From Afipia birgiae 34632 (lineage in GTDB: Bacteria > Pseudomonadota > Alphaproteobacteria > Rhizobiales > Xanthobacteraceae): DNA of 64,000 nt. Position 1 is the stretch's first letter. Every line of letters starts with the position of its first letter. The DNA is taken from the NCBI RefSeq assembly GCF_000308295.2, contig NZ_HG326652.1:677420-741419 (forward strand), given 5' to 3'. Below the pieces are notes generated by a model. That model did no database searches and was not told where the DNA came from. It saw nothing but the letters and a program-made list of their open reading frames with translations. The position numbers and the translations under genes were made by a program. This document shows, in pieces, positions 17,687 through 29,242 of this stretch.

Positions 17687-18814
17687 CTAGAACGTCACGA
17701 CGCCTCTGATCGACTCTCCGCGCTTCATCAAATCGAACGCCTTGTTGATGTCGTTCAGCGGCATCACATGCGTGATCATCGGATCGATTTGAATCTTTCC
17801 CTGCATGTACCAGTCGACGATCTTCGGCACGTCGGTCCGGCCGCGCGCGCCGCCGAAGGCCGTACCTTTCCACACACGCCCCGTCACAAGCTGGAATGGC
17901 CGCGTTGCGATTTCGGCGCCCGAGGGTGCCACACCAATGACGATCGATTGTCCCCAGCCGCGATGGCAGGCCTCCAGCGCCTGGCGCATGACGGTGACAT
18001 TACCGGTGCAGTCGAATGTGTAATCCGCGCCGCCGATCTGATCTTCTTTCGTCTTCGTTATGTTGACGAGATGCGCGACGAGATCCTTGCCGACCTCCGT
18101 CGGGTTGACGAAATGCGTCATCCCGAAGCGTTCGCCCCAGGCCTTGCGGTCATTGTTGATATCGACGCCGATGATCATGTCCGCGCCGGCGAGCCGCAGG
18201 CCCTGCAGCACGTTCAACCCGATGCCGCCGAGGCCGAACACGATTGCCTTGGCGCCTTGCTCGACCTTCGCGGTATTGATGACCGCGCCGATGCCGGTGG
18301 TGACGCCGCAGCCGATGTAGCAGACCTTGTCGAACGGCGCGTCTTCGCGGATCTTCGCCACCGCGATCTCCGGCAGCACGGTGTAGTTCGCGAAGGTCGA
18401 GGTGCCCATGTAGTGGTGGATCGGCTTGCCGCCGAGGGAGAAGCGGGAGGTGCCGTCGGGCATCAGGCCCTGTCCCTGCGTGGCGCGGATCGCGGTGCAG
18501 AGATTGGTCTTGCGCGACAGGCAGGACGGGCACTGGCGGCATTCCGGCGTATATAGCGGAATGACGTGATCGCCTTTCTTGACGCTGGTGACGCCGCGGC
18601 CCACGTCAACGACGACACCCGCGCCTTCGTGGCCAAGGATTGCGGGGAAGAGGCCTTCCGGATCGGCACCGGACAGCGTGAATTCATCGGTGTGACATAT
18701 ACCGGTCGCCTTGATCTCGACCATCACTTCGCCCTCGCGGGGGCCTTCGAGTTGAACGGTGGTGATCTCGAGCGGTTTACCGGCTGCGATGGCGACGGCG
18801 GCGCGAACATCCAT
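17687..18814 (-). CDS. adhC: S-(hydroxymethyl)glutathione dehydrogenase / class III alcohol dehydrogenase
   Basis: A cytosolic zinc enzyme that oxidises the glutathione adduct of formaldehyde to S-formylglutathione with NAD. Catalytic zinc ligands are in GICHTDEF and GHEGAG, structural zinc Cys residues in PECRQCPSC...NLC, and the Rossmann motif GLGGIGLNVLQG follows. Length 375 is that of the family. ATG 18814 begins with the conserved MDVRAAVA; frames to 18922 would add an unrelated N-terminus. No S-formylglutathione hydrolase or frmR gene lies beside it. Together with the PQQ alcohol dehydrogenase upstream it could clear formaldehyde or oxidise C1 alcohols, but they are 3 kb apart and on opposite strands. 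Confidence 0.93.
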   Translation of the reverse strand: MDVRAAVAIAAGKPLEITTVQLEGPREGEVMVEIKATGICHTDEFTLSGADPEGLFPAILGHEGAGVVVDVGRGVTSVKKGDHVIPLYTPECRQCPSCLSRKTNLCTAIRATQGQGLMPDGTSRFSLGGKPIHHYMGTSTFANYTVLPEIAVAKIREDAPFDKVCYIGCGVTTGIGAVINTAKVEQGAKAIVFGLGGIGLNVLQGLRLAGADMIIGVDINNDRKAWGERFGMTHFVNPTEVGKDLVAHLVNITKTKEDQIGGADYTFDCTGNVTVMRQALEACHRGWGQSIVIGVAPSGAEIATRPFQLVTGRVWKGTAFGGARGRTDVPKIVDWYMQGKIQIDPMITHVMPLNDINKAFDLMKRGESIRGVVTF

Positions 18815-18922
18815 GAACTGAACCTTTGTGCTTGCTTGGCGTGGCTCTGCATTTTTTGAACGCATGGCCCGGCGTATTTGCTGATTGCCCGATACCATAG
18901 GATCGGGCAAGCAGTTGCGCAA

Positions 18923-19828
18923 ATGAGCCGTTTGCCGTCAGAGCCAACAATCGAATCGATTGCCGCACGGGCTGCGCCTGCGGTCTTCGTCGTGCTGTGG
19001 AGTACCGGATTTATCGGTACAAAGTATGTGCTGGGCGGAGCCGAGCCGCTGACCTATCTCGCGGTGCGCATGGTGTTAGCGGCATTGCTGATGGGCGTGA
19101 TCGCTGCGATTTACCGGCCGAAATGGCCGAAGGGCGCCGATGTATTTCACAGCGCGGTCGCCGGACTTCTGGTCCATGGCTTTTATCTCGGCGGGACGTC
19201 GGTCGCTATCTACCATTCGGTGCCGGCTGGACTATCCGCACTGATCCCCGGCCTCCAACCGATCCTGACCTCCACGCTGGCGAACCGCTGGCTCGGTGAG
19301 CGCGTCACACCGTTGCAATGGACAGGTCTGCTGATGGGGCTGGCTGGAACGGTGATCGTGCTGCACGGCCGGACGATCTCGGGGCAGGCGGGTTGGGGGT
19401 GGCTCGCCACCTGCATTGCCCTGATCAGCATTACGCTCGGGACACTCTACCAAAAGCGCTACTGCAGTCAGATCGACTGGCGTCCCGGAAATTTCATTCA
19501 GTTCCTGTCGGCGGCTTTGTTGTTCGCAATCGGAGCCTGGCTGTTCGAGACGCGTGTGATTGTTTGGAATCATGCGTTCGTATTCGGGCTCGCGTGGCTG
19601 GTCGTCGTGCTTTCGATCGGGTCGATCGGACTGCTGTACTGGCTGATCCGTCATTCCGCCGCGACGCAGTTCGCAAGCCTGTTCTACCTCGTGCCCGGTG
19701 TCACGGCGATCATGGCCTATGTGCTGTTCGACGAGCGGCTGGATCTGCTCTCGATCATCGGCATGGTGATCTGTGCGGCGGCGGTATTGCTTGTGAACAA
19801 GAATACAGCTCCCGCACGCTCGGCTTAA
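18923..19828 (+). CDS. EamA/DMT-family transporter
   Basis: A ten-helix inner-membrane protein of the drug/metabolite transporter superfamily, probably an exporter. Two EamA halves are visible: the first from VFVVLWSTGFIGTKYVLGG and the second after AGWGWLATCIALISITLGT. FYLVPGVTAIMAYVLFDERL is a typical late motif. Length is 301 residues from ATG 18923; a TTG at 18878 would overlap the divergent gene's leader without gain. It diverges from adhC with a gap of about 110 bases. The substrate is unknown. Confidence 0.88.
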   Translation: MSRLPSEPTIESIAARAAPAVFVVLWSTGFIGTKYVLGGAEPLTYLAVRMVLAALLMGVIAAIYRPKWPKGADVFHSAVAGLLVHGFYLGGTSVAIYHSVPAGLSALIPGLQPILTSTLANRWLGERVTPLQWTGLLMGLAGTVIVLHGRTISGQAGWGWLATCIALISITLGTLYQKRYCSQIDWRPGNFIQFLSAALLFAIGAWLFETRVIVWNHAFVFGLAWLVVVLSIGSIGLLYWLIRHSAATQFASLFYLVPGVTAIMAYVLFDERLDLLSIIGMVICAAAVLLVNKNTAPARSA

Positions 19829-19840
19829 GGTGAGGGTGTC

Positions 19841-21307
19841 TTAAGTTGAGCGGGTCTTGGCGTACGCCGCGAGCGCGCGTGCGCGCGCAGCCTTGTGATC
19901 GACGATTGGTTCCGGATAGATCTTTCCGAGCGTAACTCCGGCGGCGGCAAGCTCCATCGGTGTTGCTTCCCATGGTTGATGGATCAGCCTGGCCGGAAGA
20001 CGTGCCAGTTCGGGCACCCACTTCGAAACATAAGCGCCGTCCGGATCAAACTTCTCGCCCTGCAGGATCGGATTGAAGACGCGGAAATAAGGGGCCGCAT
20101 CGGCGCCGGTGCCGGCAACCCATTGCCAGCTCGCAGGGTTGCTGCCGGGATCGGCGTCCACCAGCGTATCCCAGAACCATTTTTCGCCATGACGCCAATC
20201 AATCAGCAGGTGCTTGACGAGAAATGACGCCGTCACCATGCGCACACGATTGTGCATGATGCCGGTGTGCCAAAGCTCGCGCATGCCGGCATCGACAATG
20301 GGATATCCGGTTTGGCCGCGTTGCCATGCGTGCAAGGCTTTCGGATCGTTGCGCCATGGAAATGCATCGAATGATGTCTGAAGATTTTTCTCCGCCAGTT
20401 GCGGAAGATCGAACAGCAGATGCCGCGAGAACTCGCGCCAGCCAAGCTCGCTCAGGAATTTGCCGACACCTGAGGCAATGGCCGGCTTTCTTGCCGCAGC
20501 GAAATTGGCGGCATGCCAGACCTGACGCGGGCTGATTTCGCCAAACCGCAGATGCGGTGATAGCCGAGAGGTGCCGTCGCGATCGGGGCGGTCGCGTAAC
20601 GACGCGTAGTCAGCGATGTCGCCGTCGAGAAAATCCTTAAGCCGTTCTTGCGCAGCGGTTTCGCCCGGCGCCCATGTGTCGCGCAGCCCCGCAGCCCAAT
20701 CGGGGCGTGTAGGCTCAAGGCGCCACGACGCGAGATCGTCACTGGGAACCTTTGGTCCGGCCTTCAGGGTCTTGGGCGCGGGCAAGGGTTGCGGCGGGTC
20801 GCCCAAACTCAGAACACGTTTCCAGAATGGCGTGAACACGCGCAGCCCACGGCCTTCCTTGCTGCGAAGACTTGTTGGCTTCACCAGCAAATCGCTCGGA
20901 AAGGTGCGCGCTGCGACGCCGATCTCTTCGAGCGCCGCGCTGACGCCTCGCTCGACGGCCGCCTGGTTTGCGATATCGCTCTCGATCCAATGCACGGCTG
21001 ATGCCTGAATTTCCCGTGCGAGGCCTGCGACGACATTTGCGGCTGGGCCCTGACGGAGCACCAGTGTCTGGGTGCGTGCGGTGAGGCTCGCTTGCAAGCT
21101 CCGTAGCGATTGCGCGAGCCACCAGCGTGACGCACTGCCAATCGGACGCCCGCGAGGCGAGCGCAGGGAACCGCTCTCTTCGTCCAGCACGTAAAGACAA
21201 AGCAGCGGCGCGCCGCTCGACGCGGCTGCGTACAGGGCTGGATGGTCGGATAGCCGCAGATCGTCACGGAACCAGACGATCAGTGGGGAAACCAAGGAAC
21301 CTGTCAT
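19841..21307 (-). CDS. phrB: deoxyribodipyrimidine photo-lyase
   Basis: A cytosolic flavoenzyme that uses blue light to split cyclobutane pyrimidine dimers. The N-terminal antenna-binding domain begins IVWFRDDLRLSDHPAL. The FAD-binding domain has SPHLRFGEISPRQVW, WREFSRHLLFD, GYPIVDAGMRELWHTGIMHNR (split here as GYPIVDAGM and HNRVRM) and WQWVAGTGADAAPYFR. All are class I CPD photolyase signatures, including the electron-transfer Trp surroundings. Length 488 is normal. It is convergent with the EamA gene (12-base gap). A repair role rather than a cryptochrome role is inferred from the conserved substrate-pocket motifs. Confidence 0.95.
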   Translation of the reverse strand: MTGSLVSPLIVWFRDDLRLSDHPALYAAASSGAPLLCLYVLDEESGSLRSPRGRPIGSASRWWLAQSLRSLQASLTARTQTLVLRQGPAANVVAGLAREIQASAVHWIESDIANQAAVERGVSAALEEIGVAARTFPSDLLVKPTSLRSKEGRGLRVFTPFWKRVLSLGDPPQPLPAPKTLKAGPKVPSDDLASWRLEPTRPDWAAGLRDTWAPGETAAQERLKDFLDGDIADYASLRDRPDRDGTSRLSPHLRFGEISPRQVWHAANFAAARKPAIASGVGKFLSELGWREFSRHLLFDLPQLAEKNLQTSFDAFPWRNDPKALHAWQRGQTGYPIVDAGMRELWHTGIMHNRVRMVTASFLVKHLLIDWRHGEKWFWDTLVDADPGSNPASWQWVAGTGADAAPYFRVFNPILQGEKFDPDGAYVSKWVPELARLPARLIHQPWEATPMELAAAGVTLGKIYPEPIVDHKAARARALAAYAKTRST

Positions 21308-21430
21308 TGCGCTGGCGATCCTGACCTTAGCGGCTGTGCCTGACCGCCCAGCGAACCGTTAATGGCGCGGTAAATATATACTGTCAAAATTTGCCGATTT
21401 TGATCGGAAAGCATTTTCGGAGACGACGCG

Positions 21431-23167
21431 ATGGCACTCGGGTTGGGGAAGAATTCTTTCAGTTTCCTGAAATTCAAGCTCGGAACCAAGGCAACAATCT
21501 GTGCGGCGGTGTTGATCGCTGCAACCACCTCGATGGTGGTGGGGGCGGCCTATTGGTCGCTGAGTTCGGAGTTCGAGGCCAGAGGCAAATCCGACATCGA
21601 AACCAGCCTTCGGACACTGGCTCTCGCATTCGCCGAGACTTATGGCGACGCCAAGATCGCGATCAAGGACGGGAACGTGAGCCGGGCCGAGATTCCGGCG
21701 ATGCCGGATTTCAAGGATCACAAGACGGTCGATCGTGCGACGGCCTATGTCGGCGGAAACGCCACGGTCTTTGTTTACGATGAGGCGACCAGGCAGTTCG
21801 TCCGCAGGACCACCAACGTGAAGAAGGAGAACGGCGACCGCGCCGTCGGGACCCAATTGGCGGCGGATCATCCGGCGCAGGCGGTCATCCGAAACGGCCA
21901 AGCCTACAAAGGACCCGCCGTGCTGTTCGGCAACAGCTTCATGACCGCTTATCAGCCCGTGTTTGACGCCGCCGGGAAGATCATCGGAATTCTCTACGTG
22001 GGAATTCCAACGGCGCCGCTCGATGCCATGCTCCGGCACGCGATGACGATGATGACGATTGCTGCGGTGATCGGGGCGCTGCTGGTGCTCGCTTTGACGA
22101 TGTTGATCGTGCGCAGTGTGACGCGTCCGCTCCGGTCCGTCACGGATACGTTGACGGCGCTCGCGGAAGGCAAGCCTAACGTGACGATCGAACACGTCGA
22201 TCGCTACGACGAGATCGGGTCCATTGCCCGGACCATCGGTGTGTTCAAGGCGAACTCGCTTGAGCGCCGCCGGCTCGAAGCGGAGCGAAAGACCGCCGAA
22301 GCAGAGGCCGTGCAGCGCCGAAAGGCTGAACTGCAAAGCTTCGTGGACGAATTCCAGTCCACCGTCGGTGGCATCATCGACAAGGTGATGAACTCGTCGG
22401 GCCAATTCGAAAGCGCCGCGCGCAATCTGACAGAAACCGCGCGCAGTACGGCGCATCTTTCCAGGGCCTCCGCCGATGCGTCGACGCGGGCATCAGAACA
22501 TGTCCGCAACGCGGCTGCGGCATCAGAGGAACTCACCAGTTCTATCGCCGAGATCAGTCGCCGGGTTCAGGAATCGAACGGAATTGCCGCCAATGCTGTG
22601 AAGCAGGCCGCCGCCACCGATGAGCGGATGGCGGAACTGTCTAGAGCGGGCGACCGCATCGGCGATGTCGTAAAACTCATCACGTCGATTGCCGAACAAA
22701 CCAACCTTCTTGCGCTCAATGCGACCATTGAAGCGGCGCGGGCAGGCGAGGCTGGACGAGGTTTCGCCGTGGTGGCCCAGGAAGTCAAAACTCTGGCCGG
22801 ACAGACCGCGAAAGCTACTGACGAGATCAGCAGCCATATCGTCAACATGCAGTCTGCGACACAGGAATCGGTTTCCGCGATCAAGGCTATCGGGCAGACC
22901 ATTGAACACATCAACAAGATTGCCACATCGATTGCGGCTGCGGTGGATCAGCAGGGGGCAGCGACGCAGGAAATCGCCAAAAGCGTTCAGGCTGCCGCGA
23001 GCGTGACAACCGAGGTCGCCGCCAATGTCGGGGAAGTGGCTCACGGCGCGAACCGGACCGGCGAGACGTCGGACGATATCCTCAAATCGGCGCAGGTTCT
23101 GAGCGGCGAAAGCCTGCACCTCCAGGCTGAGGTCGGGCGTTTTCTCGAGGGCGTGAGAGCGGCCTGA
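21431..23167 (+). CDS. methyl-accepting chemotaxis protein with Cache domain
   Basis: A membrane chemoreceptor that steers CheA. A first membrane helix (about 22-44), a periplasmic single-Cache-type sensor (about 45-195, with [21 protein letters not shown] at its end), a second helix (about 203-225), HAMP (about 225-278) and a signalling domain (about 320-560) are visible. The highly conserved hairpin tip [20 protein letters not shown] is intact. Length 578. No che genes are adjacent, so it serves a remote pathway. The ligand is unknown, although Cache domains of this shape often bind small organic acids. Confidence 0.93.
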   Translation: MALGLGKNSFSFLKFKLGTKATICAAVLIAATTSMVVGAAYWSLSSEFEARGKSDIETSLRTLALAFAETYGDAKIAIKDGNVSRAEIPAMPDFKDHKTVDRATAYVGGNATVFVYDEATRQFVRRTTNVKKENGDRAVGTQLAADHPAQAVIRNGQAYKGPAVLFGNSFMTAYQPVFDAAGKIIGILYVGIPTAPLDAMLRHAMTMMTIAAVIGALLVLALTMLIVRSVTRPLRSVTDTLTALAEGKPNVTIEHVDRYDEIGSIARTIGVFKANSLERRRLEAERKTAEAEAVQRRKAELQSFVDEFQSTVGGIIDKVMNSSGQFESAARNLTETARSTAHLSRASADASTRASEHVRNAAAASEELTSSIAEISRRVQESNGIAANAVKQAAATDERMAELSRAGDRIGDVVKLITSIAEQTNLLALNATIEAARAGEAGRGFAVVAQEVKTLAGQTAKATDEISSHIVNMQSATQESVSAIKAIGQTIEHINKIATSIAAAVDQQGAATQEIAKSVQAAASVTTEVAANVGEVAHGANRTGETSDDILKSAQVLSGESLHLQAEVGRFLEGVRAA

Positions 23168-23239
23168 GGTTTGTTCGTCTGGATTGCACCGCAAGTGCAA
23201 TCGGATCGGAAATCGTGCGTAGTTCCTGCTACACGCGAT

Positions 23240-23479
23240 TGCCGTCCGGGAGGATCAGTTGAAGCGGAATGGCATTCGACGCTTCTCTATGGCGTGCCGT
23301 TCGGCTTGTTCTGTTACGTGACGTTCGAACTGACGTCGCTGTCGCTGCAACGTCGCTGTCGCTGCAAGCACTGGACGTGGCCGGTGGTGCTTGTGGATGT
23401 TGCGTGGGGCACGTTCGTCACGGCGATGTCGTCCACTCCGGGGCTGCTGATTGCAAACTGGCCGATGCCACGGATTTGA
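23240..23479 (+). pseudogene. 3' remnant of a DUF2177 membrane-protein gene
   Basis: The frame encodes LLYGVPFGLFCYVTFELTSL and then WPVVLVDVAWGTFVTAM, which match the third and fourth helices of DUF2177 proteins (usually about 130 residues). The first two helices are missing; upstream sequence in the same frame is unrelated and polar. Another sign of decay is the RRCRCKHWTW insertion. A full-length product is not possible here. It lies between the chemoreceptor and a terminator. Confidence 0.7.
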
Positions 23480-23493
23480 CCGCAGCGACAAAA

Positions 23494-23518
23494 AAAAGGG
23501 ACGCGGCGCGTCCCTTTT
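23494..23518. terminator. bidirectional rho-independent terminator
   Basis: AAAAGGGACGC and GCGTCCCTTTT are perfect 11-base arms around GGC, with A-tract and T-tract on the two sides. It lies 20 bases beyond the stop of the minus-strand peroxiredoxin gene and just after the DUF2177 remnant, so it can serve both strands. Confidence 0.85.
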
Positions 23519-23537
23519 CCTTGCGGTGTTGTTGCCG

Positions 23538-24197
23538 TTATTTCGGCTGCGGAACGATCCGTATATAGGGCTTCGGCGATTTCCAGCCACCCGGATAAAT
23601 CGTCTTGGCCTCGTCGTCGGTGACCGAACCGGCGATGATGACGTCTTCACCCTGCTTCCAGTCAGCAGGGGTGGCGACGCGATGCTTCGCCGTCAGTTGC
23701 AACGAGTCGATCACGCGAAGGATTTCGTCGAAGTTGCGCCCGGTGGTCATCGGATAGACCAGCACCAGCTTCACCTTCTTGTCCGGGCCGATGACGAACA
23801 CGGTGCGCACCGTGGCATTGTCGGCAGCGGTGCGGCTGTTGGCGTCGCCCGACGTGCTCGCCGGCAGCATGTTGTAGAGCTTTGCCACCGCGAGATCGGT
23901 GTCGCCGATCATCGGATAGTTCGGCGCAAATCCCTGCGTCTCCTTGATGTCGTCGCCCCACCTGGTGTGGTTCTCGACTGGATCGACGCTCAGGCCCATC
24001 AGTTTGACGCCGCGCTTGTCGAACTCCGGCTTCAGCCGCGCCAGCGTCCCGAGTTCGGTGGTGCAGACGGGGGTGAAGTCCTTGGGATGCGAAAACAGCA
24101 GGGCCCAGCTGTTGCCGATCCAGTCGTGAAACTTGATGCGTCCCTCGGTGGTGTCAGCCTCGAAATCGGGCGCCTCCGCGCCAATCTGAATTGTCAT
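23538..24197 (-). CDS. 1-Cys peroxiredoxin (Prx6 type)
   Basis: A cytosolic thiol peroxidase that reduces hydrogen peroxide and organic peroxides. The peroxidatic Cys is C45 in DFTPVCTTE. No other Cys occurs in the 219 residues, which defines the 1-Cys mechanism needing an external reductant. HPKDFTPVC and the long C-terminal domain (from about 165, KHRVATPADWKQGEDVII) are Prx6-class features. The gene stands alone with its own terminator. An oxidative-stress promoter would be expected upstream of 24197 but I cannot identify one. Confidence 0.95.
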   Translation of the reverse strand: MTIQIGAEAPDFEADTTEGRIKFHDWIGNSWALLFSHPKDFTPVCTTELGTLARLKPEFDKRGVKLMGLSVDPVENHTRWGDDIKETQGFAPNYPMIGDTDLAVAKLYNMLPASTSGDANSRTAADNATVRTVFVIGPDKKVKLVLVYPMTTGRNFDEILRVIDSLQLTAKHRVATPADWKQGEDVIIAGSVTDDEAKTIYPGGWKSPKPYIRIVPQPK

Positions 24198-24580
24198 GTC
24201 TTTGCCCTCACGTACCTAGAGTTGCGAAGAAAATCTCGCGGTGGAGATATAGCGGCGAAGATCCGGAAACGAAACCGTGTAGCGAAAAGGGCAATAACCT
24301 TCTCGCGCACCGCCATGCTTCAGAAAATCCCTGCTGCCTTCCTGCGGATTACGGAAATGTAATGCCTTCTCCGGTGTTTGCTCACTTTTTCGCTATGCCC
24401 CGAATTTGACTTTGATGCGCCGCAACGCCGCCGGTTCCCGTTGTCATTGGTGAACCTCGCGGGCGGTCACTGCGACCAATCCGCAACCATAAGAGAAAGA
24501 AGCGTGCTCCGAATCGCTTCATTAACGCTTCGTTTACACCCGCATGAAAATGCTGCGGGACACAAAAAGAGAAAAGTAAC
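24198..24580. other. 383-base intergenic region between divergent genes
   Basis: No gene is seen. The region should hold the promoters of the peroxiredoxin gene (minus strand) and of the gene at 24581. Just before 24581 there is a small stem CCCGCA...TGCGGG (24540-24560) and the purine-rich ribosome site AGAGAAAAG. No clear -35/-10 pair stands out. Confidence 0.45.
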
Positions 24581-25177
24581 ATGACGTCCGCCTCGATCGC
24601 CTCGAACGCACCGCTTTCCGAACTGATCCGGAAAATCGAAACCGGCTCCATTGCCGACCGCGACGTGTCCGCTTACGCGCTCGCTTTCGTGCGCGATGGC
24701 GTGATCACGGGCGAGGGGCCCACCACCGCTGGGCGGGTTCATTTTTCCAGGGCGCTGGATGCGGATGACGCCGCCTGGTGCGTACGGATCCTGACCGCTG
24801 CGGCGAACACCAACCAGCCGGTCAGCCGCGCCGAAGCTGAGACCCTGTTCGAGATCAACAAGGCCGCGACCGAGCGCAGCGACGATGGCCGTTTCGACGA
24901 TCTTTTCGCCAAGGCGATCGTGCATCATGCTGCAGCGGCTTCCGGCCTGCCGGTTCCGCCGCGCTCCGTTGCGCTGTCACCTGACACTTCGATCGAGAGC
25001 TGGGCGCCCACCACGGCTGTCGGTGTGAACACCGAGGTGCTGGAATGGATCGCAAAGCAGATGCGCGGCACGCGCCGTAACAATCGCGCGCTGATGCGGC
25101 TGGTCGCTACCCTGATCGGCGCGGCGACCTTGCCGCTGGCCCACACGCTGCCGAACTTCCTCGACCTCGGAATGTAA
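24581..25177 (+). CDS. conserved protein of unknown function with C-terminal hydrophobic segment
   Basis: A 198-residue protein not recognised as a named family. The N-terminal 150 residues are soluble and Ala-rich, with regular helices (ALAFVRDGVITGEGP, SRAEAETLFEINKAATE). The segment LMRLVATLIGAATLPLA near 178-192 is hydrophobic and could be a membrane anchor. The SD-like AGAGAAAAG precedes ATG 24581. It converges with the phosphatase-family gene at 25207 (29-base gap). The EF-hand-like or TerB-like spacing of acidic residues is too weak to use. Confidence 0.7.
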   Translation: MTSASIASNAPLSELIRKIETGSIADRDVSAYALAFVRDGVITGEGPTTAGRVHFSRALDADDAAWCVRILTAAANTNQPVSRAEAETLFEINKAATERSDDGRFDDLFAKAIVHHAAAASGLPVPPRSVALSPDTSIESWAPTTAVGVNTEVLEWIAKQMRGTRRNNRALMRLVATLIGAATLPLAHTLPNFLDLGM

Positions 25178-25206
25178 GGCAGGCTCTTACGTCAAAGCGG
25201 CAGTCG

Positions 25207-27051
25207 CTACCTTGCGCCTGCTGTTTTGACTGTCTCCGGAAGGCCGACCGTCCGCCCCGGAAATCCCGCAGCACCGAAATAGCGCTGATCCAGCACGCGC
25301 TGGAATTGCAGCACCGTGCGCAAGCCATTGGCGGCAGGCTTGCCTGTGATCGTTCCGGTAAAGCCCTTGGGCGAGACGCCGTTGGGCATGGCTTCCGTCA
25401 GCACCCGGCCAACCAGCGCGCCTTTCGGTTTGCGGTCGAGGCCGAGAAGCTTCGCGGCGGTGACCCCGACATCGGCGTTGCTGACCGGAAGGGTGTCGGT
25501 GTAGCCGGTTTTGAAATCCGGGCCGATCGCCGCCATGAAGTTCATGGTGTCACCGCGGCTGAAACTGCCGTGCATGCCCTGGCCCTGCCGCAGCACTGTG
25601 TCGGCGACCGAAACCGAGCATACCGTCGGCTCGTCACAGCCGGATGAGTAGGACCGGAAATTGACAACAATCGCCGGGTGCGGCGTCACGGCCTTGCCGC
25701 GCAGGCTGAGCACCGACAGAGGCAGCGTTCCGGGAAAGCGTCCCAGATCGTTGTCGACGAAAATGCCGCTGACATAATCCTGCTCAAGCAGCGCCTTGAC
25801 GATGCGGCCGGCGAGCTTGCGATCCTTCCCCGGAAGATAGATCAAATCCGAGCCGCCATTGGTCGCGACTACAACGTCGGGCTTTTCAGGATTCGATCCG
25901 AGCAGACCGTTGCCGGCCCGCGGATGGGCATTATCGGGAACGCGCGCATTCTTGTCGTTCGGATCGAACAGCGGAAGGTTCAACGCCTTCGCAAGATCGA
26001 TCGCCAGAAAGCCCAAGGGCAGAAAGCCTTTCGGCGTGTCGTCATAGGTGATCCTGGTCGACGGGCTGGTCCTGCTTTCCTTCGAGATGGTCGAGAAACC
26101 GTGATCGGCAGAGACGATGATGTTGGTGCTTGCCGACAGGCCAAGCTCGTCGAGCGCCTTGCGGAGCTGCGCGAGATTGTTGTCGGCGTTCCTGATACCT
26201 GCAAGCGAGGTGGGGCCGTTGATGCCGGGCGTGATCGTGTTCAGGCTGTCGCCGTGGTTGTGCTGCGCGCCGTCCGGATCGCGTGACCAGAACACCAGCA
26301 CGAATGGCTTGTTGCGCGCCTTGAACATCGGCAGAATGATTTTCGTGGCGACATCGGCGAAGTAGGCCTGCTGTTCGATGTTGACGACGCGTGGGCCCGG
26401 CGTCTTGAAATCTCCCGCCTTGCCGCTTTCACCGCGCGAGGGTGTCACCAGCGGCAAATTGGCTTTGGTCAGTGCGTCCTGCATTTCCTGCGAGAGCGGA
26501 ACGCCGTTTTTCCCTCCGGTGGAATCGTCGATCACAATTGAATGCAGCCCCGATCGGTCGGCACGATCCGTGTGATCGAATATCAGGGTAGGGCCGACCT
26601 TGCCGAGCGCCGCTGTGCTGTATCCCTTTTCTCGCGCGAGCTTGAGGACGGTTTCTTCGTTGAGATAGTCGCCGCCAAAGTGCTCGTCCACTTCGGCCAG
26701 GACCGCGTTGTTCTCGAGGAACGGCACGACCGTTCCGTTGGCGTGCGCCACCGGATAGCCAGTATAGATCGTGTTGCTGAAATCGCCGGTGTCGCCGAGA
26801 TAGTGGCCGGTGGCCATCGCGGACGCGTTGGCGGTGGTGAAGGTCGGGAACAGCGAGTGCGGATTGGCGAAATTGACGCCTTTGTCGCGCAATGCAGCCA
26901 TGGCCGGGGCGGTTTCCGGCTTCACCATCCGCGCCCGCATACCGTCCGGCACGAAGAGAATGAGGTTGCGAGGGCGCTCATTTTGGGCGAAAGCCGTGAT
27001 GCTCGACAAGGCGAGGGCGCAGGTGGCCGACAATAGGATTGTGCAGCGCAT
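25207..27051 (-). CDS. exported alkaline phosphatase-superfamily hydrolase
   Basis: A metal-dependent phosphatase or phosphodiesterase, exported by a signal peptide (about 1-22, ending SITAFA). The fold's metal and nucleophile residues are visible: Asp in LFVPDGMRARMV, Thr in FPTFTTANASAMATGH, Asp-His in VSADHGFS, and a His in HNHGDS. The length of 614 residues and the order fit nucleotide pyrophosphatase/phosphodiesterase-like members. ATG 27051 is chosen because the signal peptide begins there; the frame extends to 27195 without protein-like sequence. The gene is divergent from the carboxylase. The substrate is not predictable from the sequence. Confidence 0.87.
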   Translation of the reverse strand: MRCTILLSATCALALSSITAFAQNERPRNLILFVPDGMRARMVKPETAPAMAALRDKGVNFANPHSLFPTFTTANASAMATGHYLGDTGDFSNTIYTGYPVAHANGTVVPFLENNAVLAEVDEHFGGDYLNEETVLKLAREKGYSTAALGKVGPTLIFDHTDRADRSGLHSIVIDDSTGGKNGVPLSQEMQDALTKANLPLVTPSRGESGKAGDFKTPGPRVVNIEQQAYFADVATKIILPMFKARNKPFVLVFWSRDPDGAQHNHGDSLNTITPGINGPTSLAGIRNADNNLAQLRKALDELGLSASTNIIVSADHGFSTISKESRTSPSTRITYDDTPKGFLPLGFLAIDLAKALNLPLFDPNDKNARVPDNAHPRAGNGLLGSNPEKPDVVVATNGGSDLIYLPGKDRKLAGRIVKALLEQDYVSGIFVDNDLGRFPGTLPLSVLSLRGKAVTPHPAIVVNFRSYSSGCDEPTVCSVSVADTVLRQGQGMHGSFSRGDTMNFMAAIGPDFKTGYTDTLPVSNADVGVTAAKLLGLDRKPKGALVGRVLTEAMPNGVSPKGFTGTITGKPAANGLRTVLQFQRVLDQRYFGAAGFPGRTVGLPETVKTAGAR

Positions 27052-27219
27052 TGGGGTTTCCCGTACCCGGCCAGTTTCTGGTTGAGCCGATAAGCCGAAG
27101 GCCAGGGCAGGTGTAGTTTCCCTGTACAACGGAATTGTTACAATCCCCGGCGCATGCCAAATAGGTGCCCCGGCCGGGGTCGGTCCCGCCCTCAAGACAA
27201 GAAGATCAAGTCAAATCCC

Positions 27220-29235
<2,016 letters not shown>

Positions 29236-29242
29236 GGGTGAA

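Noticed and set aside
17678-18556. A 292-residue plus-strand frame opposite the formaldehyde dehydrogenase
   Set aside because: It opposes a fully conserved dehydrogenase and is made of His/Arg/Asp-rich sequence with no motif.
26542-27036. A 164-residue plus-strand frame opposite the phosphatase-family gene
   Set aside because: The minus strand encodes a signal peptide and metal motifs; the plus frame has none.
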